Position numbers and translations under genes: made by a program. Below, in pieces: positions 1 through 8,315 of a stretch of DNA of 64,000 bases. Below the pieces are notes generated by a model. The model worked only from the letters and a program-made list of their open reading frames with translations. It ran no database searches and was not told where the DNA came from. The DNA is from Eutrophobius brisbanensis (GTDB taxonomy: Bacteria > Pseudomonadota > Gammaproteobacteria > Eutrophobiales > Eutrophobiaceae). Within the stretch, counting starts at the first letter, position 1. The number at the start of each line of letters is the position of its first letter. The stretch covers positions 1 through 64,000 of the forward strand of contig JAYPQE010000003.1 of NCBI GenBank assembly GCA_038131795.1, written 5' to 3'.

Positions 1-300
1 GACATACAGCAAGCATTAAACGCGATACGCAGCGAGATTGAACGTGTAGACGACGAGACAAAGTGGGCAGCACTTGAGTTGATGCTAGGCACGAGCAGCA
101 GTGTGGTAGCACTGGCTAAGAAGATGGCAAAACCAGAAACAAAGACAGTGACACGTACTGTAGCTGCTCCAAAGACTAAGATAGTCACGCAAGAACCACA
201 GCAGATGACAACACCAAAAGACACAGAACGAAAAGACTTCACACCTATTCGCCCACAACCACCGTTACCAAATCAACAAGACAGCAGAGATAAACGCTGA
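1..300 (+). CDS. Hypothetical protein, 5' end outside the window
   Basis: The frame is open from base 1 and ends at TGA 298-300, so about 99 codons of a longer gene are visible. The visible part starts with a charged amphipathic stretch (through about residue 30), followed by a region rich in Lys, Thr, Pro and Gln that looks disordered. A TTG at 79 and an ATG at 82 are possible internal starts, but neither has a convincing ribosome binding site and the reading frame continues upstream, so truncation is preferred. I recognise no family. It lies in the same orientation as the other accessory genes up to 2.9 kb and has similar base composition to 1716-2417, so it is probably part of the same element. 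Confidence 0.5.
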   Translation, partial: DIQQALNAIRSEIERVDDETKWAALELMLGTSSSVVALAKKMAKPETKTVTRTVAAPKTKIVTQEPQQMTTPKDTERKDFTPIRPQPPLPNQQDSRDKR

Positions 301-455
301 AAACTTATGATAAATGCACGGTTTGTAGCTGTCTAACAGTGATGTTGACGCAGTGACTGACTGGCATAGTGAGACGCTGTACAAATACTTTTGTCACAAT
401 ACAGCACGTTACAGCAAGCGTAGAAAAAACGTCCTGTTCATCCTTGTAACAAATA

Positions 456-461
456 TATAAT
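456..461 (+). promoter_or_regulatory. Candidate -10 box (TATAAT)
   Basis: A perfect TATAAT lies in an AT-rich stretch about 28 bases before the GGAGG at 484-488, a sensible distance for a promoter serving the 495 ORF and the GSCFA gene. No good -35 hexamer is seen 17 bases upstream. The rest of 301-577 contains no convincing gene; one stretch (329-460) is open in one frame but lacks a start. Confidence 0.25.
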
Positions 462-494
462 ATAACACTGACACTTATCCAACGGAGGTGTGAG

Positions 495-563
495 ATTAAA
501 TCGCATGACGAATTGAAAGCAAAAACGGTACAAATTTTGCAAGACTCAAGCAAGCTTATATAG
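495..563 (+). CDS. Possible 22-codon ORF with an ATT start
   Basis: A strong Shine-Dalgarno sequence GGAGG (484-488) lies six bases before ATT 495-497, which opens a 22-codon frame ending at TAG 561-563, just before the ribosome binding site of the GSCFA gene. The product would begin with the residues KSHDELKAK after the initiator. ATT initiation is rare in bacteria, so this is either an unusual start, a gene that has lost its ATG, or the truncated head of a longer gene cut off when the downstream GSCFA gene arrived. The charged Leu/Lys-rich head resembles the oligomerisation helix of small H-NS-like proteins only loosely. Low confidence. Confidence 0.2.
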   Translation: MKSHDELKAKTVQILQDSSKLI

Positions 564-577
564 CCTGGAGTAATATC

Positions 578-1609
578 GTGAAAAACATTTCCTCAACAGC
601 ATTTCAACAAATAGTCACATACCGTGGGGATGGGCTAACGGAAAAGAAAATAGGTTCTTCATTTTTTAGGGGAACAAAGGGAGTTCAATTTAACCCTTAT
701 AAAAAAGATTATGATGAAACGTTTTTTTTAAAAAAATATGTTTTAAAAGGGTGGGCACCGGATAAACCAGTGATTTATAAAGATACTCAGATAACTGCAT
801 TCGGCAGTTGCTTTGCCCAAAACATCTCAAATCATCTAGCTAAGCGAAAATACAACTTAACTGCCGAAAAATCACCGGATATTTACATCTCATACATGGG
901 TGAAGGAATGGTAAATGTTCACGCAATTGCTCAACAGTTTGAATGGGCTTTAGAAGATAAGACGATACCGGATGGACTATGGCATGGATACAAGGCAGAG
1001 GATTATGGTGTTGATGAAACAATAAGATTGCACACCAAAAAAGCGTTTTTAGAAACAGATTTTTTTATTCTTACTCTCGGGCTTTCAGAAGTTTGGGAGG
1101 ATGTTGTAACCGGAGAAATCTTTTGGCGCGCGGTGCCGGTAGATAAATTTGATGAGAGCCGCCACCGCTTCCGTGTTTTGAGTATGAACGAAACTAAAGA
1201 AAAAATCGAACAAATATACTCAATAATTCGTAAATACGTACCAACGGCTAAAGTGCTTTTTACTCTCTCTCCAGTTCCATTGGCAGCTACTTTTCGTCAA
1301 ATATCGTGCATATCCGCTAACTCTGTTTCGAAGAGCATATTACGTGCATCTTTAGATGAATTTTTTCGGGATAATAGTGAGGATTTGGGGGGGGACCTAT
1401 TTTATTTTCCTTCTTATGAAGTAATTTCTGAACTATTTTTTGATAAATTTGGTGACGATGGTAGGCACCCTCAGCCAGAAATAATAGATTTAATAATGAA
1501 TATGTTTGAAGGCTCATTTTGCGAAAGTGAGTTAGAGTGGAGCAAAGTAGAACAGTCTTATAAAGAATTGAGGGAACGCAACATAAAAAATGCGCTTGTT
1601 GTAACCTGA
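578..1609 (+). CDS. GSCFA domain protein (SGNH-hydrolase-like)
   Basis: 343-residue protein with the motif FGSCFA near residue 70 that names the GSCFA family, and later blocks typical of it: QQFEWALE, LGLSEVWED, FWRAVPV and LFTLSPVPL. GSCFA proteins are thought to be related to SGNH/GDSL esterases acting on polysaccharides or capsule; the Gly-Ser-Cys block would hold the nucleophilic Ser. No signal peptide is seen. The start is GTG at 578, preceded by GGAG (567-570). The gene is clearly more AT-rich than its flanks, with many homopolymer A and T runs, and it sits alone between unrelated hypothetical genes, which suggests separate acquisition as cargo. Substrate unknown. Confidence 0.75.
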   Translation: MKNISSTAFQQIVTYRGDGLTEKKIGSSFFRGTKGVQFNPYKKDYDETFFLKKYVLKGWAPDKPVIYKDTQITAFGSCFAQNISNHLAKRKYNLTAEKSPDIYISYMGEGMVNVHAIAQQFEWALEDKTIPDGLWHGYKAEDYGVDETIRLHTKKAFLETDFFILTLGLSEVWEDVVTGEIFWRAVPVDKFDESRHRFRVLSMNETKEKIEQIYSIIRKYVPTAKVLFTLSPVPLAATFRQISCISANSVSKSILRASLDEFFRDNSEDLGGDLFYFPSYEVISELFFDKFGDDGRHPQPEIIDLIMNMFEGSFCESELEWSKVEQSYKELRERNIKNALVVT

Positions 1610-1715
1610 ATCATTTTATCTAAAGTGTGCTAGGAAATTCCTATCATTAGGCATAAAACTTTTTCGACTAAAATCTTTAGTGTTCTTGATGTTGTACGTG
1701 ACTTAATTAGGCAAA

Positions 1716-2417
1716 ATGAGTGAGTGGCTCGACAGTCAAAAGCAATCAATCAGCAACGTCCGTCAGTTGCTGCAAGAGCGTATTGAAAAAGTTAGCCCAC
1801 GTCGCAAACTGACGGCTGAGGAAACAAAGCGTCTTAGCAAGCTAGAAGCAATAGCTGACAAATTGAAGCGTGGAGAAAACGTGCAAAACCGTCAGTTGCA
1901 AACGTGGTTAAGCGAAGAAGAATACGCACAGCTTGAGTATGAGTGGAAAGAACAGCTTGAGCTATGTAATGAGCTTAAAGATAAGCCGAGCGACTTAAAG
2001 CGATATGAAGAAAAGCTGCGAGAAGCTACCTTTAACTACAATCGTGCAGAAGGCTACAGCAGCAAAGGTAAGCACTCTACTGCAAAGAAGTTTTACAACA
2101 AGAGTGAAAGCCTTTGCGAAGATGCGCTAGAGATACTGCAAGCAATTCTGCATTACGACAGCAGTCTTTGCGTTTGGTTTGATAGAGATATTAGCTTTGA
2201 AGTAGGTAGTGACTTAAGTGCAGACATAGTTTCGCTGCCGCGCTTAGTTACATCACGCAGTAACGAAAAGCTAAGTGACGACAGCAGACTTACAAGTAAG
2301 CAAAGTGTGAAGTTGGCTGTAGTTGAACGTTCAATGCACAACATTGGTAAAGACACAGCGCCAGCATCTAAAGATGATGTATCCAAGCTAGATAAGTTTC
2401 TTAATACAGATGACTAA
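1716..2417 (+). CDS. Coiled-coil hypothetical protein
   Basis: 233-residue soluble protein with no signal peptide or membrane segment. Residues 1-130 are highly charged and predicted helical or coiled coil (many Lys, Glu, Arg and Leu, with a few Trp); the middle around 115-165 has a more ordered look with aromatic residues; the C-terminal 70 residues are Ser/Lys/Asp-rich. I do not recognise the family. It ends at a genuine TAA and is followed after about 60 bases by the broken DUF6641-like gene, in the same orientation; the two may form a unit. No strong ribosome binding site precedes ATG 1716, so the exact start is uncertain. Confidence 0.55.
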   Translation: MSEWLDSQKQSISNVRQLLQERIEKVSPRRKLTAEETKRLSKLEAIADKLKRGENVQNRQLQTWLSEEEYAQLEYEWKEQLELCNELKDKPSDLKRYEEKLREATFNYNRAEGYSSKGKHSTAKKFYNKSESLCEDALEILQAILHYDSSLCVWFDRDISFEVGSDLSADIVSLPRLVTSRSNEKLSDDSRLTSKQSVKLAVVERSMHNIGKDTAPASKDDVSKLDKFLNTDD

Positions 2418-2479
2418 TCTTCGGATGACAGCCACCAAACTCTGAAAGCATAATGCTTTTAGCTAACTAGGAGGCTGTT

Positions 2480-2911
2480 ATGACTGTACTTGATACGTTA
2501 AATTTCGTTGCTTACAACCCACTTCAAAACAATAACCTTATCGCTGTTCGTCGTCGTAAGCTGATTGCAAAGATTGATGAATAAATTCAACTTACAGTAA
2601 ACAAAGACTACACACCTACGCAACACAAGTGGGTTGCTGACGAACATGGTAACCAACGCAAAGTAGAAGTTGCTAAACGTGTTAAGCGTTGATGGACTGC
2701 TAGTGTTGATGGAAAGATAAACCTTGTTGTGCGCTATGGAAGCAAGCCTTTAGAATTTGCTAAAGGTAAGAATGCTATCGAACTAGATAGTGAAGAAGAG
2801 GTTGCTGATGTGCTAGCTAAAGTGCGTGAAGCTGCTGAACTTAGTGAGTTAGATGCGCTGATAGAGATGCAAGCACAGTTTGGAAGACGAGTGACACAAA
2901 AGAACACGTGA
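2480..2911 (+). pseudogene. DUF6641-like small gene broken by two in-frame stops
   Basis: A strong AGGAGG about six bases upstream precedes ATG 2480. The frame codes for a 143-residue protein interrupted by TAA (2582-2584) and TGA (2690-2692), then runs to TGA 2909-2911 without frameshift. From memory the whole reading frame matches a small family of unknown function (DUF6641): head VLDTLNFV, RRRKLIAKI, EVAKRVKR, VRYGSKPLEFAKGK. By that comparison the TAA sits where Gln is usual (CAA to TAA) and the TGA where the first Trp of a WW pair is usual (TGG to TGA), both single transitions. An otherwise intact frame with two nonsense changes means recent decay or sequence error. The last 60 codons alone could start internally, but without a ribosome binding site. 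Confidence 0.65.
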
Positions 2912-3000
2912 ACAAAAGAACAGAAGAACGTGGATGGATTAAGCACGTTCTTCGCCTTACAATGTGCAACAAATGATTGCATAAACTATTGAATTTCAAT

Positions 3001-3080
3001 AGTTACATAAGTGTATAAAAAACGTGCAAAGTAAATGATGAGTTACACATTAGTTACACACGCACTATGAGGTTTACACA
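3001..3080 (+). repeat. Short direct repeats AGTTACA / TTTACACA
   Basis: AGTTACA occurs at 3001-3007, 3041-3047 and 3052-3058, the last two as AGTTACACA, and a related GTTTACACA at 3072-3080, all in one orientation within 80 bases. The rest of 2912-3133 holds no recognised gene, only a 21-codon ORF (3067-3132) without a ribosome binding site. The repeats could be protein-binding sites or the end of the accessory element; there is no replication gene beside them to support an iteron origin. Confidence 0.3.
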
Positions 3081-3133
3081 AGTGCTTGATATTAAACTGA
3101 ATAAAATCTACGTTACTACTGAGTGGGAATAAA

Positions 3134-3454
3134 TCAGAATTGTGATTCAGGCACTGTTACAATCAGGCCATCAAGTTCATCCGTCATATTAATCTGGCAG
3201 CACAAACGGCCGGTCTCGCTGGGTTCAGAAGCAAATTCCAGCATATCTTTCTCAAGGTTTTGAGGCTCAGGTAATTTGCCATACCACTCAGGATCGACAA
3301 TAACATGACAGGTTGCACAACTACATGCACCACCACATTCTGCGACGATTCCATCAATTCCGTTATTGATTGCGTTCATCATCAGGCTGACGTTGTTTTC
3401 TGCATCGATTTCCTTTTCACTGCCGTCAGCAGTGATAAATTTTACTTTGGGCAT
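3134..3454 (-). CDS. Adrenodoxin-type [2Fe-2S] ferredoxin
   Basis: 106 residues, the usual length of putidaredoxin/adrenodoxin-type ferredoxins. The four cluster ligands are seen as C40, C46, C49 (spacing C-x5-C-x2-C) and C86 in the block RLCCQI, which matches the putidaredoxin pattern. Such proteins carry single electrons from an FAD reductase to a cytochrome P450 or other oxygenase, or serve Fe-S assembly (Isc Fdx); the RLCCQI block and general form favour the oxygenase-partner group. A matching reductase lies at 6085-7308 on the other strand, but no P450 is present in the window. It is followed downstream (right end of the accessory segment) by no gene on its strand, and preceded upstream by the quinone oxidoreductase, with a separate 70-base gap. 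Confidence 0.9.
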   Translation of the reverse strand: MPKVKFITADGSEKEIDAENNVSLMMNAINNGIDGIVAECGGACSCATCHVIVDPEWYGKLPEPQNLEKDMLEFASEPSETGRLCCQINMTDELDGLIVTVPESQF

Positions 3455-3528
3455 TTAAATATCCTCTTTAATCCATTCTAAAAAATAGCGGATTATACGG
3501 TAATTTGATAAGAATTTGAAAAAACAAT

Positions 3529-4536
3529 CTAGATTTCTATGTCCAGGACAATCTTCCCGCAATGTTCATTGGATTCCATGAGAAGATGGGCGTTTTTTGC
3601 CTGAAATAGCGGAAAAACTTCATGAATCATTGCCTGGATTTTGCCCGATTCCAACAGTGGCCACACATGTGCAAGCAGGTTTTTAGCTATTTTGGACTTA
3701 AATTGTGCTTCCCGGGAGCGTAATGTCGTGCCGGTAAGCATCACCCTTTTTTGCATCATAGTGAGTATATTTAATTCTGCCTTTATTCCTCCTATTGCCG
3801 CAATCATTATTATTTTACCCTCCAGGGCGGCAGCCTTAAGGTTTCTGCCCAGGTAATTTCCTCCCACCATATCTAGAATCAGATCCACCCCTTTACCATC
3901 GGTAAATTCATGGCATACCTTAACAAAGTCATTGTCCTCATAATTGATGGCAAGGTCCGCACCAATGGTTTCACAGAACCTGCATTTGTCGTTATTTCTT
4001 GCAGTGACAATGACTGTAGCATTATTGCATTTAGCCAGTTGAATGGCGGCCGTACCAATGCCGCTGGCACCGCCATGAATGAGTACGGTGTCGCCTTTTT
4101 TAAGATGGCCAACGTCCATAATATTGCTCCATACTGTGAACATGGCTTCTGGCAGGGATGCAGCCTGTATCATGTCCAGGCCTTTTGGTATTGGCAGGCA
4201 GATGACGGCATCAGCGGCAACATATTCTGCATATCCACCGCCACCCAGTAAGGCGCAAACCTCATCTCCGACCTTCAGCCCATTACAATCTTCAGTAACC
4301 TGGGCAACTGTCCCGGCAACCTCTACCCCGAGGATGGTAGATGCACCATGAGGAGGAGGGTAAAAGCCCCTGCGCTGTAGTATATCCATACGGTTAATGC
4401 CGGCGGCATGCACCTTGATTAGTACCTGTCCGTTCTTTGGAGCGGGGATATCCATTTCATTAATATACAGACCATCTGCTTCACAGGGTTCCTGATAATC
4501 TACAAATTTCATCTTTGTTTTACTCATTGTTGACAC
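3529..4536 (-). CDS. Zinc-free MDR quinone oxidoreductase, PIG3-like
   Basis: Up to 335 residues of the medium-chain dehydrogenase/reductase superfamily. Features: the N-terminal block AAGINRMDILQRRG typical of PIG3/quinone oxidoreductases, the segment LGVEVAGTV, and the nucleotide-binding part with IHGGASGIGTAAIQLA (about residue 150-170), a glycine pattern used for NADPH. The zinc-ligand cysteines of alcohol dehydrogenases are absent. It probably reduces quinones or enals with NADPH in the cytoplasm. The start is either GTG 4536 or ATG 4527; neither has a good ribosome binding site. The gene is divergent from bioA, with a 106-base shared upstream region. Confidence 0.85.
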   Translation of the reverse strand: MSTMSKTKMKFVDYQEPCEADGLYINEMDIPAPKNGQVLIKVHAAGINRMDILQRRGFYPPPHGASTILGVEVAGTVAQVTEDCNGLKVGDEVCALLGGGGYAEYVAADAVICLPIPKGLDMIQAASLPEAMFTVWSNIMDVGHLKKGDTVLIHGGASGIGTAAIQLAKCNNATVIVTARNNDKCRFCETIGADLAINYEDNDFVKVCHEFTDGKGVDLILDMVGGNYLGRNLKAAALEGKIIMIAAIGGIKAELNILTMMQKRVMLTGTTLRSREAQFKSKIAKNLLAHVWPLLESGKIQAMIHEVFPLFQAKNAHLLMESNEHCGKIVLDIEI

Positions 4537-4642
4537 TGAATGCTAATTCAAATTGTGGGAATCCTTTAAAATGCATAGTAGCATGTTTAAGGGTTGGAAA
4601 ATTCACTTAGGTTAGAAATTTTATACCAGTTAAGAAGCAGGT

Positions 4643-5944
4643 ATGTCGCAGACAGATAAATATAAAAAGCTACAGGACAGAGACCGGGAAACGGTCTGGC
4701 ATCCTTATTCTGCAATGCCAGGCACCATGCCAGTCTATCCTGTAGAATCTGCCAACGGTGTTAAATTAAAACTGTCAGACGGGACGGAGTTAATTGATGG
4801 TATGTCTTCATGGTGGTGCGCTATTCATGGCTATAATCACCCGGATTTAAACCATGCCGTCGTTACCCAGTTAGAAAAAATGTCTCATGTCATGTTTGGT
4901 GGGTTGACCCATGAGCCGGCAATTGACTTGGCTGAATTGTTAATTGAGATTACTCCGGCCAACCTGGAAGCGGTCTTTTTTTCTGATTCAGGCTCTGTTG
5001 CAGTAGAGGTGGCAATGAAGATGGCCACCCAATACTGGGCAGCTGCGGGTAAGAAGGAAAAGCATAAATTTCTTACCATAAGAAATGGCTATCATGGTGA
5101 TACCTTTGGTGCCATGTCAGTATGTGATCCAGACACCGGCATGCATTCATTGTTTAGCGGTGTCCTGGCGAAAAATTTGTTTGCACCCCAACCAAGACTG
5201 CGGTTTTCTGATGATTGGGATAGCAGTGATACCTTAGTGTCAAAAGAATTAATAAAGAATCATGCACACGAGCTTGCTGCGGTGATTCTTGAGCCAATAG
5301 TCCAGGGTGCAGGTGGTATGTGGTTTTATCATCCAGAGTATTTAAAGACTATTCGTGATTATTGTGATGAATATAATGTATTACTTATCACCGATGAAAT
5401 AGCGACGGGTTTTGGTCGTTCAGGAGAGTTGTTTGCCTGTGAGCATGCCGGTATTAGTCCCGATATAATGTGCCTTGGAAAAGCGATTTCCGGAGGGTAC
5501 ATGTCTTTTGCCGCTACTATGGCTTCACGCAAGGTTGCAGAAGGCGTTTCTCCAAGGGGTGAGTTACCATTAATGCATGGGCCAACCTTTATGGCCAACC
5601 CGCTTGCCTGTTCGGTCTCCCTGGCAAATATCAGGTTGTTGAAGTCCTGGGACTGGGAGTCAAAAATCTTTGCAATCCAAAAACAGATGGAGCTGGAACT
5701 TGCCCCATGTCGGGAATTTACGGACGTTGTTTCGGATGTCAGGGTTCTGGGGGCGATTGGTGTGGTTGAGTTGAAAAATCCAGTGAATATGAAGGAGATT
5801 TCTTATAAATTTGTCGAACAAGGCGTATGGATACGACCATTTGGTCGACTGGTTTATATCATGCCCCCATATATCATTACTAGTGAAGATTTGAGTCAGT
5901 TGACAGCGGCGATCTGTAATACCGTCCAGGGTCTGCCTACTTAA
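4643..5944 (+). CDS. bioA: Adenosylmethionine-8-amino-7-oxononanoate aminotransferase
   Basis: 433 residues, normal length for BioA, which transfers the amino group of S-adenosylmethionine to KAPA to give DAPA in biotin synthesis. Diagnostic blocks: the N-terminal VWHPYSAM, GMSSWWCAIHGY, FFSDSGSVAVEVAMKMA (class III aminotransferase PLP-phosphate site), ITDEIATGFGRSG, the PLP lysine in LGKAISGGYM, and HGPTFMANPLAC. No other bio gene is in the window, so the pathway is split over the genome. The start ATG 4643 is preceded by a weak purine stretch AAGAAGCAGG. No BirA-type operator was recognised in the upstream 106 bases. Confidence 0.95.
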   Translation: MSQTDKYKKLQDRDRETVWHPYSAMPGTMPVYPVESANGVKLKLSDGTELIDGMSSWWCAIHGYNHPDLNHAVVTQLEKMSHVMFGGLTHEPAIDLAELLIEITPANLEAVFFSDSGSVAVEVAMKMATQYWAAAGKKEKHKFLTIRNGYHGDTFGAMSVCDPDTGMHSLFSGVLAKNLFAPQPRLRFSDDWDSSDTLVSKELIKNHAHELAAVILEPIVQGAGGMWFYHPEYLKTIRDYCDEYNVLLITDEIATGFGRSGELFACEHAGISPDIMCLGKAISGGYMSFAATMASRKVAEGVSPRGELPLMHGPTFMANPLACSVSLANIRLLKSWDWESKIFAIQKQMELELAPCREFTDVVSDVRVLGAIGVVELKNPVNMKEISYKFVEQGVWIRPFGRLVYIMPPYIITSEDLSQLTAAICNTVQGLPT

Positions 5945-6084
5945 TTGTAAATAGTTTCTGAATTAGAGCAGAAATCGATATTATTCCGCGGTTGTTAAAG
6001 CTCTTTTGTTAACCGTCGGGAATTACTGTGTCATAATCGGACTATTAATTTATAGCTATTTTTCCCAGTACAGGAGTGAAAAAA

Positions 6085-7308
6085 ATGGGGCAATCATGCG
6101 TAGTAATTGGAGCCAGTCATGCCGCTGCCGGCTTCGTCACGGGGTTACGCCAGGATGGATGGGAAGGCCGTATTCTGGTCATAGGTGAAGAACCTGTAAT
6201 TCCTTACCATCGTCCACCCTTATCCAAGGCCTTGCTGGCCGGAGAAAAGACAATTGAAGAGATATTAATCAGACCGCAGGAGGTATATGACAAGGCCGGT
6301 GTTGAATTCATGTTGGGCACCCGAGCTGAAACAATTACCCCGGCAAGCAAAGAGATATCGCTGTCAGACGGCATGATAGTGGGCTATGACAAATTGGCCC
6401 TGACAGTCGGTTCGCGGGTGAGAAAAGTCAGCATGCCAGGGGACGATTTGAAAGGGATCTATTACCTTCGAGATTATAATGATGTCCAGCAAATAAAATT
6501 CAATGTCAAAGCTGGTGGCAAGGCGGTCATCATCGGTGGCGGATATATTGGCCTTGAGGCTGCGGCTGTATTAAACAAGCTTGGTATGAAGGTTACGGTA
6601 TTGGAAATGATGTCCCGTGTCCTGGAACGAGTAACGTCACCTGAGATTTCAGAATTTTATACCCGTGTGCATACGGAAGAAGGCGTTGATATCAGGTGTG
6701 AAATCGGTGCTTCCGGTTTTGAAGGTAATGAGTATGTTGAACGGGTAGTGTGTAATGACGGATCTATATTCGATGCAGATCTGGTTATTATCGGAATCGG
6801 TATTGTCCCAAACACTGAGATTGCGGAGCAGGCCGGTTTAAAAGTTGAAAATGGAATCGTAGTAGATGAGTATGCAAGGACCAGTGACCCGGATATTGTC
6901 TCCGCCGGTGATTGTACTTATCACTATAACAAGCTTTATGATCGTTGGCTTCGCCTTGAGTCTGTACAAAATGCCAGTGATCAGGCAAGGGTTGCGGCAT
7001 CTACGGTAGCCGGTAAGGAGAGGGTCTATAATGCCTTGCCCTGGTTCTGGTCTGACCAATATGATGTAAAGCTTCAGATTGCCGGTTTGTCACAAGGCTA
7101 TGACAAAATCATCATCAGAGGAGATATAAAAAGTGGAAGGAGTTTCGCTATATTCTATCTGAAAGATGGGCTGATCATTGCAGTGGATGCCATCAACAAA
7201 CCACCTGAATTTATGATGGGTAAACGGCTTATATCTGAGAAGATGAAAGTCGACATGGCGAAGTTACAAGATGAATCAGTCAATATGAAGGAAGTCATCC
7301 TGACCTGA
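6085..7308 (+). CDS. FAD-dependent ferredoxin reductase (putidaredoxin reductase type)
   Basis: About 407 residues. N-terminal FAD site VVIGASHAAAG, the segment YHRPPLSKALL typical of rubredoxin/putidaredoxin/BphA4-type reductases, the NADH site IIGGGYIGLEAAAVL near residue 150, and VSAGDCTY, which contacts FAD. It should pass electrons from NAD(P)H to a [2Fe-2S] ferredoxin such as the one at 3134-3454. A GTG at 6076 is in frame, but AGGAG at 6072-6076 sits eight bases before ATG 6085, so ATG 6085 is chosen. It is the first gene of a tight operon: the RND adaptor begins two bases after its stop. That arrangement, without an oxygenase, is unusual. Confidence 0.9.
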   Translation: MGQSCVVIGASHAAAGFVTGLRQDGWEGRILVIGEEPVIPYHRPPLSKALLAGEKTIEEILIRPQEVYDKAGVEFMLGTRAETITPASKEISLSDGMIVGYDKLALTVGSRVRKVSMPGDDLKGIYYLRDYNDVQQIKFNVKAGGKAVIIGGGYIGLEAAAVLNKLGMKVTVLEMMSRVLERVTSPEISEFYTRVHTEEGVDIRCEIGASGFEGNEYVERVVCNDGSIFDADLVIIGIGIVPNTEIAEQAGLKVENGIVVDEYARTSDPDIVSAGDCTYHYNKLYDRWLRLESVQNASDQARVAASTVAGKERVYNALPWFWSDQYDVKLQIAGLSQGYDKIIIRGDIKSGRSFAIFYLKDGLIIAVDAINKPPEFMMGKRLISEKMKVDMAKLQDESVNMKEVILT

Positions 7309-7310
7309 TC

Positions 7311-8312
7311 ATGAAAGTAGTCTCGAGGGTAACATCATTATTTTGCTTGCTGGCCTGTTTTAATGCTAATGGTCAGGAAGTCAGAACGAAAACCATTGGA
7401 GAAATAGCCGATTATCCCTTGCGGAATGCCTCTGCCACGGTACTCAGTCTAAATGAATCTACCATCAGCGCTGAAATTGCATCTTCAATTGTCGATATCC
7501 CGGTTCTTGTTGGTGATGTGGTTGAACGGGGGACATCACTCATAATACTGGATTGTCAGGATTATGAGCTGATTAAAGATCGTTCAATATCATCATTACA
7601 GGCGCTTGAGGCAAAAAAACAATGGGCAGAAAAACGCCTGCAAAGAACGCAAAGACTCAATAATGAAGCATCTGCATCAGAAGAAGAACTGGATAGCAGA
7701 CAGCTTGAAGTGACAGTGCTGGACAGTGACATTGAATCAGCAAGGGCAGTCGTATTGCAGGCGATGAAAGATGTCAGTCGGTGTATCATTAAGAGTCCTA
7801 TGAATGCTGTTGTTACTTCTCGTTATGCATCATTGGGTGAGTATGCCGTTCCCGGGGTTGAACTGATTCAGCTGGTAGATATTGAAAATATTGAAGTATC
7901 TGCGCAAGTCAGTTCATCTGAAATTGAATTCATTAAATCCGCAAAAAAATTACAATTCAGTTTTGCTGATAATTACTATCCACTTATATTTCGCACGATA
8001 CTACCTGTTGTGAATACAGATACCAGAAATTATGAAATCAGGTTTACCTTTCCCCAAAAGAAGGGTCCTGTAGGTGCGGCGGGTAAATTGATCTGGGAAG
8101 ATTCTCGTCCACATATATCCGGTGATTATATTGTAGAACGGAATGGCGAACTGGGTGTGTTTACAGTCTTCAATGGCAAAGCGAAATTTTATTCCGTTGC
8201 AGATGCCAGGCCAGGCAGAATAATTGCAATTGATCTGCCAATGGAGGCCGAGATCATAACTGAAGGACATTATGCCCTGGAGAATGACTCTGATATTAAT
8301 ATTATTGATTAG
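7311..8312 (+). CDS. RND efflux periplasmic adaptor (HlyD/AcrA family)
   Basis: 333 residues with an N-terminal signal peptide (hydrophobic block SLFCLLACF, likely cleaved near residue 21), a barrel-sandwich half containing the paired phrases VGDVVERGTSLIILD and CIIKSPMNAVVTSR, and a Glu/Gln/Arg-rich helical hairpin between them (about 85-150). It should link the inner-membrane pump encoded just downstream to an outer-membrane channel. No lipobox Cys is obvious at a cleavage site. It follows the reductase by two bases and precedes the pump gene by three, so translation is probably coupled. The adaptor is shorter than AcrA (about 390), as is common in the subgroup paired with HAE1-like pumps. 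Confidence 0.88.
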   Translation: MKVVSRVTSLFCLLACFNANGQEVRTKTIGEIADYPLRNASATVLSLNESTISAEIASSIVDIPVLVGDVVERGTSLIILDCQDYELIKDRSISSLQALEAKKQWAEKRLQRTQRLNNEASASEEELDSRQLEVTVLDSDIESARAVVLQAMKDVSRCIIKSPMNAVVTSRYASLGEYAVPGVELIQLVDIENIEVSAQVSSSEIEFIKSAKKLQFSFADNYYPLIFRTILPVVNTDTRNYEIRFTFPQKKGPVGAAGKLIWEDSRPHISGDYIVERNGELGVFTVFNGKAKFYSVADARPGRIIAIDLPMEAEIITEGHYALENDSDINIID

Positions 8313-8315
8313 ACG

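Noticed and set aside
329..460. Decayed small gene after the first frame (43 open codons)
   Set aside because: It reads sensibly but lacks a start codon, and I recognise no family; too short to support.
2480..2911. Stop-codon recoding (TAA as Gln, TGA as Trp) in a phage-like element
   Set aside because: The neighbouring genes end at TAA and TGA at sensible places, and reading through the stop of 1716-2417 meets several more stops at once.
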